Assembly (NCBI RefSeq): GCF_018982965.1
Contig: NZ_JACBYP010000009.1
Span: 1-64,000, forward strand
From: Streptomyces mayonensis
GTDB lineage: Bacteria > Actinomycetota > Actinomycetes > Streptomycetales > Streptomycetaceae
Direction: 5' to 3'
Length of the DNA: 64,000 bases
A model generated the notes under the pieces. It made no database searches and was not told the origin of the DNA. It saw only the letters and a list, made by a program, of their open reading frames with translations. The translations under genes were made by a program, and so were the position numbers. This document shows, piece by piece, positions 36,901-45,136 of the stretch. Position 1 is the first letter of the stretch. Each line of letters opens with the position of its first letter.

Positions 36901-38017
36901 CCTCGACCAGCCGGTGGCCGCCGGTGGCGGCGGCAAGCGCCGCAAGCGGGCGCGGGCCGGGGCCGAGCAGCCGCACGAGCACGAGGCCGTCGCCGGTGTC
37001 GAGACCGGGCCGACCGCGGAGCAGGAGGCGGAGTCCGAGTCCGAGGCCGAGGTCGCCGCCGAGGCGGCCGAGCCGGTCGCCCTCCCGGCGCCCGGGTTCA
37101 CCCCGGACGAGGAGCTGTACAGCAGTGCCGCCGAGGCGGAGGCCGCCGCCACACGCGGTCGCGGCCGGCGCCGCAGCGGTGGCCGGCGGGCGTCTGCCCC
37201 GGCGGGCGCCCCCAAGGCCGCGAAGGGCGAGACCGCCACCGGCGGGGCCCCGACCGCGCAGGACGTCACCGTGAAGGAGGAGGTCGAGCGTCCCGTGCGG
37301 CGCGAGCCCGCCGCCGAGGTGCTGGCCGAGCCCGCCGCCGCCGAGGACGCCGTCTCCGGCGCCCCCGCTCCGGCCCCGGCCGAGGCACCGGCCCCCGCCG
37401 CCGAGGAGGCCGCGCCCAAGGGCCGCACCCGTCGTCGGGCCACCCGCAAGGTGTCGGCGCCGGCCGGTTCGCCCGCGGGCGCGGAGGCCGACGTCCTGAC
37501 GGTCACCGAGTCCGCGCCGGCCGCGGAGCCGGCACCGGCCGGGCAGGAGCCGCAGGCCGCTGCCGCCGACGCCCCCGCGGAGCCGGCCGCCGAGAGCGCG
37601 GCCCCGGCCCGTCCGCGGCGCCGGGCGGTGCGCAAGTCCACCGCTCCCACCGCGTCCGAGGAGACGGCCGTCGTGGTCGTCCCGTCGGCCGGCGCGCCGG
37701 AGCAGGGCGAGCAGGGCGCGGCCGACGAGGCGTCCGGGCCGGCGGCGTCCGCCGAGGAGGCCGCACCGGCCAAGAAGGCGGCGGCCCGCAAGACGGCCAA
37801 GAAGGCGACGGCGAAGAAGGCCGCCACCAAGAAGACCGCGGCGGCCAAGAAGACGACCACCGCGAAGAAGGCCACGGCCAAGAAGGCGGCCAAGTCGACG
37901 ACCACCAAGTCGGCGGCCGCCAAGAAGACCACGGCCAAGAAGGCGGCGTCGAAGAAGACGGCGGCGGCCGCCCAGCAGGCCCCGTCCTCGGTCACGGCCA
38001 CCACCGACGAGGGCTGA
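33935..38017 (+). CDS. rne: Ribonuclease E/G with long disordered flanks
   Basis: A 1360-aa endoribonuclease of the RNase ES type. Residues 1-550 are disordered, Ala/Glu/Pro-rich, with repeated arginine clusters ([12 protein letters not shown]). The catalytic core spans about 555-1005: an S1 domain about 585-675, DNase I-like active site aspartates in VVVDVNTGKF (near 869) and GGIIVIDFIDM (near 915), and the zinc-link cysteines C-x2-C (ETCVHC, near 976). The last 350 residues are disordered and end in repeated KKATAKKAA-type units like histone H1 tails. The placement of disordered scaffolds on both sides of the core is typical for Streptomyces. Confidence 0.95.
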   Translation: MLEPTEPTESSATPTDSESNTPSDTLPPRRRRRAASRPAGPPSGASGTPAETVAPTEPTAVTDEAEEPDETAEAQETQAEAAAEPVAATARPRRRAVRRASAPAGAPVAAEAAETVVPASAATAAEPAAAPEPAAEVSEDAAPRRTRRRATRTVTSPAEPAAGTAPDSSATAPASASAEPVAEAPGAPSGAASAEAEDAAPKGRTPRRRATRRVAAPSESPAEAAAEVVEPTPAAEPAPAPAAAPAEPVEEAAPRRARRRSTRKAASGFAAPAQNAAGADEAGAPKRPSRPAVAVFQAPVFAEPQFQTPERAAAEAAAEAAGTGSAPSAPSAGRAETAETAENAETAENTAEENTGARRRRRRRGAAADEGTEGRTAAPAAQEQPESGADTGSGADSGTDADADEQGEDHDDADGSEESGSRRRRRRGGRRRRRGDAADGDLTDGEGEHAAEQADRSDRSEQGTVDGAEQAEEDTDEGAESGGEGGGSSNSRRRRRRRRRAGDGSGDDGSATDDPERTVVKVREPRPPREKGEPSDEVQSIKGSTRLEAKKQRRREGREQGRRRVPIITEAEFLARREAVERVMVVRQHGERTQIGVLEDGVLVEHYVNKEQATSYVGNVYLGKVQNVLPSMEAAFIDIGKGRNAVLYAGEVNFEALGMANGPRRIESALKSGQSVLVQVTKDPIGHKGARLTSQVSLPGRYLVYVPEGSMTGISRKLPDTERSRLKTILKKIVPEDAGVIVRTAAEGASEDELRRDVERLQAQWEEIQKKAKSGNAPTLLYGEPDMTVRVVRDIFNEDFSKVVVSGDDAWQTIHGYVSHVAPDLADRLSRWTSEVDVFATYRIDEQLAKALDRKVWLPSGGSLVIDRTEAMVVVDVNTGKFTGQGGNLEETVTRNNLEAAEEIVRQLRLRDLGGIIVIDFIDMVLESNRDLVLRRLLECLGRDRTKHQVAEVTSLGLVQMTRKRVGQGLLESFSETCVHCNGRGVIVHLDQPVAAGGGGKRRKRARAGAEQPHEHEAVAGVETGPTAEQEAESESEAEVAAEAAEPVALPAPGFTPDEELYSSAAEAEAAATRGRGRRRSGGRRASAPAGAPKAAKGETATGGAPTAQDVTVKEEVERPVRREPAAEVLAEPAAAEDAVSGAPAPAPAEAPAPAAEEAAPKGRTRRRATRKVSAPAGSPAGAEADVLTVTESAPAAEPAPAGQEPQAAAADAPAEPAAESAAPARPRRRAVRKSTAPTASEETAVVVVPSAGAPEQGEQGAADEASGPAASAEEAAPAKKAAARKTAKKATAKKAATKKTAAAKKTTTAKKATAKKAAKSTTTKSAAAKKTTAKKAASKKTAAAAQQAPSSVTATTDEG

Positions 38018-38038
38018 TCCGGCACCCGGCGTCGTACG

Positions 38039-38095
38039 ACGCGCAGGTCCCGCCTCCCGGAATCCGCACGGATCCGGGGGACGGGACCTGCGCGT
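38039..38095 (+). terminator. rne terminator
   Basis: Fourteen-base perfect arms (38039-38052 and 38082-38095) with an inner hairpin ATCCG/CGGAT. Confidence 0.9.
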
Positions 38096-38115
38096 TCCGG
38101 CGTCCGGAGCCCGGT

Positions 38116-38144
38116 TTGACCCCTGTCCTGCGGCCCCGTAATCT
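38116..38144 (+). promoter_or_regulatory. Strong sigma-HrdB-type promoter for rplU-rpmA
   Basis: TTGACC (38116-38121), 17-base spacer, TAATCT (38139-38144). This is the clearest housekeeping promoter in the window. The expected start near 38151 gives a leader of about 150 bases, room for ribosomal-protein autoregulation. Confidence 0.8.
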
Positions 38145-38299
38145 TGGGCGTCGGCGTGTCGACTGACGCGTCACATCCCCGTAAACCTCTTTCCTTCCGG
38201 GTGCGGGCCTCCGCGGCCCCGGCCGGGAGAGGCCGTCCGTGTGTCACCGGGCGGCTGGACTGCGGGGGTGCCGTTCCAGAGCGAGAGAGTGAGATCCGC

Positions 38300-38620
38300 G
38301 TGTACGCCATCGTGCGCAGCGGTGGTCGCCAGCACAAGGTTGCTGTCGGCGACATCGTTGAGGTTGACAAGATTTCCACCGCCCAGGTTGGCGACACGGT
38401 CGAGCTCTCGACCCTGCTCGTCGTCGACGGCGACGCTGTGACCAGCGACCCGTGGGTGCTGGCCGGCATCAAGGTCCAGGCCGAGGTCGTGGACCACCAC
38501 AAGGGCCAGAAGATCGACATTCTGCGCTACAAGAACAAGACCGGCTACCGCCGTCGTCAGGGCCACCGCCAGCAGTACACGGCGATCAAGGTCACTGAGA
38601 TCCCCGCGGCTGCGAAGTAA
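38300..38620 (+). CDS. rplU: 50S ribosomal protein L21
   Basis: A 106-aa ribosomal protein binding 23S rRNA. The canonical start [18 protein letters not shown] and the C-terminal signature [21 protein letters not shown] are intact. The GTG start follows GAGAGTGAG. It shares an operon with rpmA (14 bases downstream). Confidence 0.97.
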   Translation: MYAIVRSGGRQHKVAVGDIVEVDKISTAQVGDTVELSTLLVVDGDAVTSDPWVLAGIKVQAEVVDHHKGQKIDILRYKNKTGYRRRQGHRQQYTAIKVTEIPAAAK

Positions 38621-38634
38621 GGGACTGAGGAGAC

Positions 38635-38889
38635 ATGGCACACAAGAAGGGCGCATCGTCCACCCGGAACGGTCGCGACTCGAACGCCCAGCGGCTCGGC
38701 GTGAAGCGCTTCGGCGGTCAGGCCGTCAACGCGGGTGAGATCCTGGTCCGCCAGCGTGGCACCCACTTCCACCCGGGCGCCGGCGTCGGCCGTGGCGGCG
38801 ACGACACGCTGTTCGCGCTGCAGGCCGGTGCGGTGGAGTTCGGCACCCACCGTGGCCGCAAGGTCGTGAACATCGTTCCGGTCGCCTGA
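38635..38889 (+). CDS. rpmA: 50S ribosomal protein L27
   Basis: An 84-aa ribosomal protein whose N-terminal tail ([16 protein letters not shown]) reaches the peptidyl-transferase centre. There is no N-terminal cleavage extension as in Firmicutes. ATG start with GAGGAG upstream. A hairpin (38905-38943) separates it from obg. Confidence 0.97.
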   Translation: MAHKKGASSTRNGRDSNAQRLGVKRFGGQAVNAGEILVRQRGTHFHPGAGVGRGGDDTLFALQAGAVEFGTHRGRKVVNIVPVA

Positions 38890-38904
38890 CCGGACACTTT
38901 CGCG

Positions 38905-38943
38905 AGGCGGGCCTCACTTCCCCTGGGGGAAGCGGGTCCGCCT
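38905..38943 (+). terminator. Attenuating hairpin between rpmA and obg
   Basis: AGGCGG (38905-38910) pairs with CCGCCT (38938-38943) around an inner ACTTCCCC/GGGGAAG stem, followed by TTTCGCG. It likely reduces ribosomal-protein read-through into obg. Confidence 0.65.
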
Positions 38944-39014
38944 TTCGCGTGTTGACCAGAAGAGACACGCCCGTAGCGGGCGGCAACAGCAGGCAGTAAC
39001 TGGAGGCACATCCC

Positions 39015-40451
39015 ATGACCACCTTCGTGGACCGCGTCGAACTGCACGTCGCCGCGGGTAACGGAGGCCACGGCTGTGCCTCCGTCCACCGTGAGAAGTT
39101 CAAGCCGCTCGGCGGCCCGGACGGCGGCAACGGCGGCCGGGGCGGCGACGTGATCCTCACCGTGGACCAGTCGGTGACCACGCTCCTCGACTACCACCAC
39201 TCCCCGCACCGCAAGGCCACCAACGGCAAGCCCGGCGAGGGCGGCAACCGCTCCGGCAAGGACGGCCAGGACCTGGTCCTGCCCGTGCCCGACGGCACCG
39301 TGGTCCTCGACCGGGCGGGCAACGTGCTGGCCGACCTGGTCGGCCACGGCACCTCGTACGTCGCCGCGCAGGGCGGCCGGGGCGGCCTCGGCAACGCGGC
39401 GCTGGCCTCGGCGCGGCGCAAGGCGCCCGGTTTCGCGCTGCTCGGCGAGCCCGGCGACCTCCAGGACATCCACCTGGAGCTGAAGACCGTCGCCGATGTC
39501 GCCCTGGTCGGCTACCCGAGCGCCGGCAAGTCCTCGCTGATCTCCGTGCTGAGCGCGGCCAAGCCCAAGATCGCCGACTACCCCTTCACGACGCTCGTCC
39601 CCAACCTGGGCGTGGTGACCGCCGGTTCGACCGTCTACACCGTCGCGGACGTCCCCGGTCTCATCCCCGGCGCCAGCCAGGGCAAGGGCCTCGGCCTGGA
39701 GTTCCTGCGGCACGTCGAGCGGTGCAGCGTACTGGTGCACGTACTGGACACGGCAACGCTGGAGACCGAGCGCGACCCGGCCTCCGACCTGGACGTCATC
39801 GAGGCCGAGCTGAGCGAGTACGGCGGCCTGGACAACCGGCCGCGGATCGTCGTCCTCAACAAGATCGACGTGCCCGACGGCAAGGACCTCGCCGAGATGG
39901 TGCGGCCCGACCTGGAGGCGCGCGGCTACCGCGTCTTCGAGGTGTCGGCCGTGGCCCACACGGGTCTGAAGGAACTCTCCTTCGCGCTGGCCGACCTGGT
40001 CGCCGGGGCGCGTGCCGCCCGGCCCAAGGAGGAGGCCACGCGGATCGTGATCCGGCCCAAGGCCGTGGACGACGCCGGCTTCACCGTCACCCGCGAGGAG
40101 GACGGCCTGTTCCGGGTGCGCGGCGAGAAGCCCGAACGCTGGGTGCGCCAGACCGACTTCAACAACGACGAGGCCGTCGGCTACCTCTCCGACCGCCTCA
40201 ACCGCCTCGGTGTCGAGGAGCGGTTGATGAAGGCGGGCGCCCGCAACGGCGACGGCGTGGCCATCGGCCCCGAGGACAACGCGGTCGTCTTCGACTGGGA
40301 GCCGTCCGTGTCGGCCGGTGCCGAGATGCTCGGCCGCCGCGGCGAGGACCACCGCTTCGAGGCACCCCGCCCGGCCGCCCAGCGGCGGCGCGACCGGGAT
40401 GCCGAACGCGACGAGGCGCAGCAGGAGTTCGACGGCTTCGAGCCGTTCTGA
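39015..40451 (+). CDS. obg: Obg/CgtA GTPase
   Basis: A 478-aa GTPase for large-subunit ribosome assembly; in Streptomyces it also influences the onset of sporulation. The glycine-rich Obg fold is 1-157 ([14 protein letters not shown]). The G domain from 158 has G1 GYPSAGKSS (about 166-174), switch region YPFTTLVPN and G4 NKID (about 283). An OCT domain (about 350-430) is followed by a charged tail. ATG start. In most actinobacteria proB follows directly; here more than 11 kb intervenes. Confidence 0.97.
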   Translation: MTTFVDRVELHVAAGNGGHGCASVHREKFKPLGGPDGGNGGRGGDVILTVDQSVTTLLDYHHSPHRKATNGKPGEGGNRSGKDGQDLVLPVPDGTVVLDRAGNVLADLVGHGTSYVAAQGGRGGLGNAALASARRKAPGFALLGEPGDLQDIHLELKTVADVALVGYPSAGKSSLISVLSAAKPKIADYPFTTLVPNLGVVTAGSTVYTVADVPGLIPGASQGKGLGLEFLRHVERCSVLVHVLDTATLETERDPASDLDVIEAELSEYGGLDNRPRIVVLNKIDVPDGKDLAEMVRPDLEARGYRVFEVSAVAHTGLKELSFALADLVAGARAARPKEEATRIVIRPKAVDDAGFTVTREEDGLFRVRGEKPERWVRQTDFNNDEAVGYLSDRLNRLGVEERLMKAGARNGDGVAIGPEDNAVVFDWEPSVSAGAEMLGRRGEDHRFEAPRPAAQRRRDRDAERDEAQQEFDGFEPF

Positions 40452-40470
40452 GCGGGCGTCCCGGCGCGGC

Positions 40471-40836
40471 TCAGCGGCTCACGTAGTAGGCGGCGAGGCC
40501 GACGAACAGTGCCATGGCGCAGGCCGCCTGGAGCGTCCAGGGGCCGGTCGCCTCGTCGTAGGGCACGTCGGGGTCGGACAGCACGGCGCGCAGCCGCTTG
40601 CCGTGCCCCAGGATGCCCACGGGCACGGAGGCGACCAACGCGCAGTAGACGGGGAGCAGTCCGGTGAGCGGCTCCCCGGCCTTCAGGCTGTACGCGGCCA
40701 GCGGGACCAGCGTCAGCGGCGGGCCCAGGCTGACCAGCGCCCGGTGTTTGGCCGTGGGCATCGCCGGCAGCATCACCGCGTACCAGAACAGCGCGCCGAG
40801 GGCGGCGAAGAGCCACCACCACGGGGAGTTGTGCAC
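40471..40836 (-). CDS. Small four-helix membrane protein
   Basis: A 121-aa protein with four predicted membrane helices (about residues 5-25, 33-50, 60-76, 98-117). A short cytoplasmic-type loop (GKRLRAVLSDPDVPYDEATG) joins the last two. No family recognised. The ATG has a strong AGGAGG upstream on the minus strand. It lies 62 bases downstream of the ALF-repeat gene on the same strand and may be cotranscribed with it. Confidence 0.7.
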   Translation of the reverse strand: MHNSPWWWLFAALGALFWYAVMLPAMPTAKHRALVSLGPPLTLVPLAAYSLKAGEPLTGLLPVYCALVASVPVGILGHGKRLRAVLSDPDVPYDEATGPWTLQAACAMALFVGLAAYYVSR

Positions 40837-40898
40837 GGATCCCTCCTAGTGGACGGGCGGGGACGCGGCCGCGCCCCCGCCCGGAGTGTGTCGGGCGC

Positions 40899-43800
40899 CT
40901 ACGAGGTGAACCAGCCCACGACCGAGGACACGGTATCGTGGACGCCCTTGACGGCGGCCTTCCCCACGTTGCTGACCATGGAGTTGGCGGCGAGGCTGCC
41001 CACTCCCGAGAGGCCCAGGGTCAGTGCGATGCCGGCCACGCTGGTGGCGAACTCGGAACCCCAGCCGTAGGCCTTGAGGTTGTACAGCGCGCTGGCCCCC
41101 GCGAACACCAGGGACGCCCCGGCGAGCCCGGCCGCGACCAGCTGCCCACCCGGGATGAACGCGGCGACCACCGCAGCGCCGCCCAGGACCGCGCTCACCC
41201 GGCCCATGTAGGTGGCGGCCTTGGCGGCGCTGTCGACGTTGTCCTGGTCGATCTTGTCGAAGTCGACCTTGTCGTTGGCGGCGGAGTCGGCGGGATTGAC
41301 GTTGTTGTCGGCGTTGTGCTTGGCCTCCTGGGCGGCCTTCGCCGCCTGCTGGGCCATCTCCTGCTGCCGCTTCTCCTGGTAGGCCGCCTTCGCCTCCCGG
41401 GACGCGGCCCGAGCCGCGGCGGCGTCCTTGCCGGCCGCGACCGCGTCCGCGTACGCGCGGTCCGCGGAGGCCTGCGCGCTGCTCGCCGCCGCCACGGCGG
41501 TGTTGGCCGAGGCGATGGCCTGGTTGGCGGAGTAGTTGGCCTGCCGGCCGGCCGAGCGCGCGGTGGCCGCGGCGGCGGACGCCCGCTGCGCGGAGGACGC
41601 CGCGGCGGCGGCCGACGCGTCGGCGGAAGCGGCCGACTGCGCCGCGTCCTCGGCGTGGCCCTTCGCGTCCTTGGCCGACGCGGCCGCTTTGGTGGCCCAG
41701 TCCGCGGCCTCGTCCGCCGCGCCGCGGGCGTCGGCCGCCGCCTTCGCCGCCTCGGCGGCCTCCTGGAAGGCCGCGGCCGCGATGGCCGCGGCGCGGGCGA
41801 TCTGGGCCTGGATCGACGCCACGTGGGTGGCGGTGTCGTCGTCGGCCTGCTGCGCCTTGTGCAGCGCGATCGAGACGAAACGCTCGAGCATCCAGCCCGG
41901 GCCCTCGAGCGCCGCCTGGGCCGCGGCCTCGACGTTGGGTCCGGCGCCGCTGAGGGCCGAGACGGTCGCGACGCGGTCGTCCTCCTCCTTGGCCTCGGGG
42001 TAGCCGGTGAGCAGGTACTCGTGCAGGGCTTCGACGCTGCCGTCGTCCAGCGCCGCGTTCGCGGCCGCGGTCACGGCACGGCCGGCGTTCTGCAGGGTCC
42101 TGAGCACTTCGACGCGGTAGTCGTCGGCCTGGACCGTCAGGGCTCCGCCGGTCAGGAAGTCGGTCACGCCCTGCTCGTCGCTGTCGGCGAGCACCTTCTG
42201 CGCCGCGTCGGCGAGGTCGGCGCTGCCCGCCGTGGCCAGGGTGAGCACCCGCTCGCGGTCGTCGAGGCGGGTGCCCTCGGCGTGCGCCCGGCCGACCCAG
42301 TCGACGACGGCCTGGTCGTCGCCGGCCAGGGCGTCCTGGGCGGCCTGCCGGGTCCAGGTGCCCGTGGCGTCCATGAGCCTGGCGGCGGCTTTGCGTCCCA
42401 CGGCCGCCACCTGGGCGGGGTCGCTCTGGGCGCGGGCCTCGGCCAGCAGGTTGAGGGTCTCCTGGTCGGTCAGCTTCTGCTGGGTCTGGACCCGCTCGAT
42501 CCGGGCCCGGTACTCCTCTTCCTCCTGCTTCAGCTCCTGGGCCATCTCGATGGCCCTGGCGCGCTCCTCGGCCAGCCACGCGGCCTCGGTCTCGCGGGCG
42601 AGTGCCGCGACGTTCTGTGCCTGGGTGACCGCGTCGGCGGCGTCCGTGGCCGCGGCGACGGCCTTGTTGGCCTGTTTGGTCGCCTCGTTCGCCCAGTCCG
42701 CGGCCTCGCCCGCGTGCTCGGCGGCGTCCTCGGCCGCGTCGGCCGCGGCCTCGGCGTGCTCGGCGGCGCTGCTGGCCGCCTTGTGGGCGTCCCGCGCGGC
42801 GACGGCCGCCCGGTCGGCGAGGGCTCCGGCCCTGTTCGCCGCGGCCGTGGCGGTGTTGGCGGCGCGAGTGGCCAGCGCGGCGGCGTCCCGGGCCCGCTTG
42901 GCCTGCGCCTGGGAGACGCCCGCCGAGGCGGCGGCCTGGGCGGCGGCGTTGGCGGAGGCCGCCGCGTTCTGCCCCGCGCGGGCCGCGGCGGCGCTCGACG
43001 TCTTGGCCTGCGTGCTGGCGTCGGCGGCCGCGGAGGCTGCGGCAGCGGCGGTACGCGCCCGCTTGGCGGTGTCCCGGGCCACCTCGGCCGCCTGACGCGC
43101 GGCCGAGGCCTGACCGGCGTCCTTGGAGGCCGCGGAGGCGGCCCGGTAGGCGCGGACGGACGCGCGGGAGGCGGCGGCAGCGGCGGCGGCCGCGGCCTGC
43201 GCGGCGCTCGCGGCGGTACGGGCGGCGGAGATCGCGGTGCGGGAGGCGGCGACCGCCGTGCGCGCGGCGGCGGCCGCCCCGTTCGCGGCGTCCGCGGCCC
43301 GCCCGGCCGCCCGGGACGCCTTGAGGGCGTCGTCCTTGGCGGCGGCGCTCTCCTCGGCGGCCAGCAGGGCGGCCTTCTTGGCCTCCAGGGAGGCGGCTTC
43401 GGCGTGTTCCGCCGCCTCCTTCGCCTTGACCGTTGCCTCGTGGGCGCGCGCGCCGGCGTTCTGGGCCTGCACCACCAGCTGTCCGATGGTCAGCTGCTCC
43501 TGGTCACGGGCGCGGGCCAGGTGCTGCCCGTGCCGCAGGAACTCCCTGATGTCGGCCGCCGTGCCGTCCAGGGCCCGGTTGATCGCCTGGACCAGGTTCG
43601 GCCCCGCGCCGGACAGCATGGTGACCGTCTCGACCCGCTCGTCCTCCTCGCGCGCGGTGAACTGCCCCTTCTCGAGGAACGCGTTCAGCGCGTCGGGCGA
43701 GCCGTCGTCGAGCGCCTTGTTGGCTTCGCGGACCACGGCCTTGCCGCCCGCGCCGAGGACCGTCAGGACGGCGACCCGCCGGTCGTCGGCCAGGGGCACC

Positions 43801-44213
43801 TCGTACCCCTTGGTGACGAAGGCGTGCAGGTCCGCGTCGCTGCCGCTGAGGGCGGCCTGGGCCTCCTCGCGGACTCCGGGGCCCGCGTAGTTGAGCATCT
43901 CCAGCACGGAGACACGTTCGTCCTCGGCCCGGGCGCGCGCGAGTCCGGTGGCGAGGAACGCCGTCAGCACCTCGGGGGTGCCGGTCAGGGCCTCCTCGGC
44001 CTCGGACCGCACGGCCCGGCCGCCGAGGAGCCAGGCGTCGACGGCCCGGGAGCGGGCGTCCTCCGCCGGCTCCCCGTCGGCCGCCCTGGCGTGCGGCGCG
44101 TTGCGGCCTCCCACCGCGGTGGCGGCCGTGGCGGCAACGGCCAGGGTGAGAAAGCGCCTGCGTGAGGGGCCCCACTCGGAAACCTGCCGGCCCGGTCGTC
44201 TCTGTCTCAGCAT
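40899..44213 (-). CDS. Tat-exported giant ALF-repeat protein
   Basis: A 1104-aa protein. The N terminus carries a Tat signal (SRRRFLTLA near residues 17-25, then a hydrophobic stretch). Two blocks of ALF repeats, units of about 42 residues ending in (D/E)(D/E)xRV..VL.xxGxGP, cover about 50-230 and 640-810. Between and after them run very Ala-rich, probably coiled-coil segments (about 260-560 and 820-1000). The C terminus has glycine-rich hydrophobic helices (about 1015-1085). ALF repeats occur in large secreted actinobacterial proteins and in some polymorphic-toxin N termini; no toxin domain is visible here. Divergent from a secreted-protein operon. Confidence 0.82.
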   Translation of the reverse strand: MLRQRRPGRQVSEWGPSRRRFLTLAVAATAATAVGGRNAPHARAADGEPAEDARSRAVDAWLLGGRAVRSEAEEALTGTPEVLTAFLATGLARARAEDERVSVLEMLNYAGPGVREEAQAALSGSDADLHAFVTKGYEVPLADDRRVAVLTVLGAGGKAVVREANKALDDGSPDALNAFLEKGQFTAREEDERVETVTMLSGAGPNLVQAINRALDGTAADIREFLRHGQHLARARDQEQLTIGQLVVQAQNAGARAHEATVKAKEAAEHAEAASLEAKKAALLAAEESAAAKDDALKASRAAGRAADAANGAAAAARTAVAASRTAISAARTAASAAQAAAAAAAAASRASVRAYRAASAASKDAGQASAARQAAEVARDTAKRARTAAAAASAAADASTQAKTSSAAAARAGQNAAASANAAAQAAASAGVSQAQAKRARDAAALATRAANTATAAANRAGALADRAAVAARDAHKAASSAAEHAEAAADAAEDAAEHAGEAADWANEATKQANKAVAAATDAADAVTQAQNVAALARETEAAWLAEERARAIEMAQELKQEEEEYRARIERVQTQQKLTDQETLNLLAEARAQSDPAQVAAVGRKAAARLMDATGTWTRQAAQDALAGDDQAVVDWVGRAHAEGTRLDDRERVLTLATAGSADLADAAQKVLADSDEQGVTDFLTGGALTVQADDYRVEVLRTLQNAGRAVTAAANAALDDGSVEALHEYLLTGYPEAKEEDDRVATVSALSGAGPNVEAAAQAALEGPGWMLERFVSIALHKAQQADDDTATHVASIQAQIARAAAIAAAAFQEAAEAAKAAADARGAADEAADWATKAAASAKDAKGHAEDAAQSAASADASAAAAASSAQRASAAAATARSAGRQANYSANQAIASANTAVAAASSAQASADRAYADAVAAGKDAAAARAASREAKAAYQEKRQQEMAQQAAKAAQEAKHNADNNVNPADSAANDKVDFDKIDQDNVDSAAKAATYMGRVSAVLGGAAVVAAFIPGGQLVAAGLAGASLVFAGASALYNLKAYGWGSEFATSVAGIALTLGLSGVGSLAANSMVSNVGKAAVKGVHDTVSSVVGWFTS

Positions 44214-44538
44214 GTGAATTCTTCGTCTCCTCGGTCCGTCTTACGGGTGTACGGATACCGTCGGCGCGCGAATTTCTGGTCGACGGTGGACAACCTTTCA
44301 GGGGAATTGGCAATTCGGCAAGAGTGCGATTCCGTGCGACATCTCCGCTCCTCCCGGATCCTTCGTGATCCCTTTGTGAACAAAAAGAGGGAAAGAACAG
44401 GTTTTATACTCCATGTGCACCCGAAACGGACTGCGATCGCAAGATCACGAGTGAGTAAAGGGGGTGTCCTGTGGTCAACTTTTGACTTACGGTGAAGGTT
44501 CTGTGCGCTTGTGCTGACTTTTTGGGGAGGGAGGGCGA
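44214..44538. promoter_or_regulatory. AT-rich divergent promoter region of the ALF/pseudoprotease locus
   Basis: This 325-base gap is far less GC-rich than the flanking DNA. It contains a possible promoter for the rightward gene (TTGACT at 44482-44487, a TGCGCT-like -10 at 44504-44509), an inverted repeat GGATC-N6-GATCC (44356-44371) and the palindrome TGCGATCGCA (44432-44441). These are candidate regulator sites. Confidence 0.45.
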
Positions 44539-45039
44539 ATGCGTAACGCAACTCGTCTGCTCGTGCCGGTCGTCGCAGTGGCTGCCGTCGGCGCCGGAAT
44601 TGCATTCGGTGTCGGACAGGAGGCGAATGATTCGCTGCCGATGAGCAGCGTGGCCGACGACGCCCCGGGCTACGCGGTGGAGGATTTCAACTATCCGCAG
44701 GCCGACAAGATTTTGGAGGAGCAGGGAATTCTGCTCAAGAGGGGTGACGGCCATATCGTCCTCGCGGAGTGCGACAGCGAGGCGGGGCTGCTGGAAGTCT
44801 GGTCGCGCAGCCAGGCGAAGATCTGTTTCCGCGTGACCGGAGACTCCGGGCGCCTGACAATGGAGATCCCCGCCGTGTACGGAGTCAAGGGGAACTCCTA
44901 CGAGACCGACGTGACCATGACCGTGGGTGACCAGGAGAAGCACTACGAGATCGCGAAGGACGCCTGGACCAACGTGGGCGAGGCGGCCGATCCGGAGGAC
45001 GGCGACCACATGCTGGTCGAGATCGTCACGAGCAAGTAG
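44539..45039 (+). CDS. Secreted protein of unknown function
   Basis: A 166-aa protein with a signal peptide (residues 1 to about 28, MRNATRLLVPVVAVAAVGAG). The mature part has two cysteines (AECDSE, KICFRV) that could pair, and looks beta-rich with ITMEIPAVYGVKG-like strands. No family recognised. Strong GGGAGGGAGGG site before the ATG. Codon use is somewhat less GC-rich than in neighbours near the 5' end. It is first in a two-gene operon with the pseudoprotease gene, separated by an attenuator-like hairpin. Confidence 0.75.
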   Translation: MRNATRLLVPVVAVAAVGAGIAFGVGQEANDSLPMSSVADDAPGYAVEDFNYPQADKILEEQGILLKRGDGHIVLAECDSEAGLLEVWSRSQAKICFRVTGDSGRLTMEIPAVYGVKGNSYETDVTMTVGDQEKHYEIAKDAWTNVGEAADPEDGDHMLVEIVTSK

Positions 45040-45080
45040 GGCGAGCAGGGCCCGGCCGGACCGTCCGGCTGCGCTCGCCC
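45039..45080 (+). terminator. Stem-loop between the secreted protein and pseudoprotease genes
   Basis: Outer arms GGGCGAGC (45039-45046) / GCTCGCCC (45073-45080) and inner arms GCCGGA (45055-45060) / TCCGGC (45064-45069) form a nested hairpin starting on the stop codon of the upstream gene. It would attenuate transcription or set the expression ratio of the two proteins. Confidence 0.6.
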
Positions 45081-45136
45081 GAGCCCGAGGGGGCGGCGCC
45101 GGGCACACACAGGACACACAGGAGGGGACGCAGCCG

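Noticed and set aside
33374..36982. A 1202-codon minus-strand open frame opposite rne
   Set aside because: Low-complexity Gly/Arg/Leu sequence without any domain; rne on the + strand has a complete catalytic core.
40938..44165. A 1075-codon open frame on the + strand opposite the ALF-repeat gene
   Set aside because: It is the mirror of Ala-rich GC-rich codons (GCC/GCG read as GGC/CGC), giving Gly/Arg/Val-rich nonsense. The minus-strand protein has a Tat signal and recognisable repeats.
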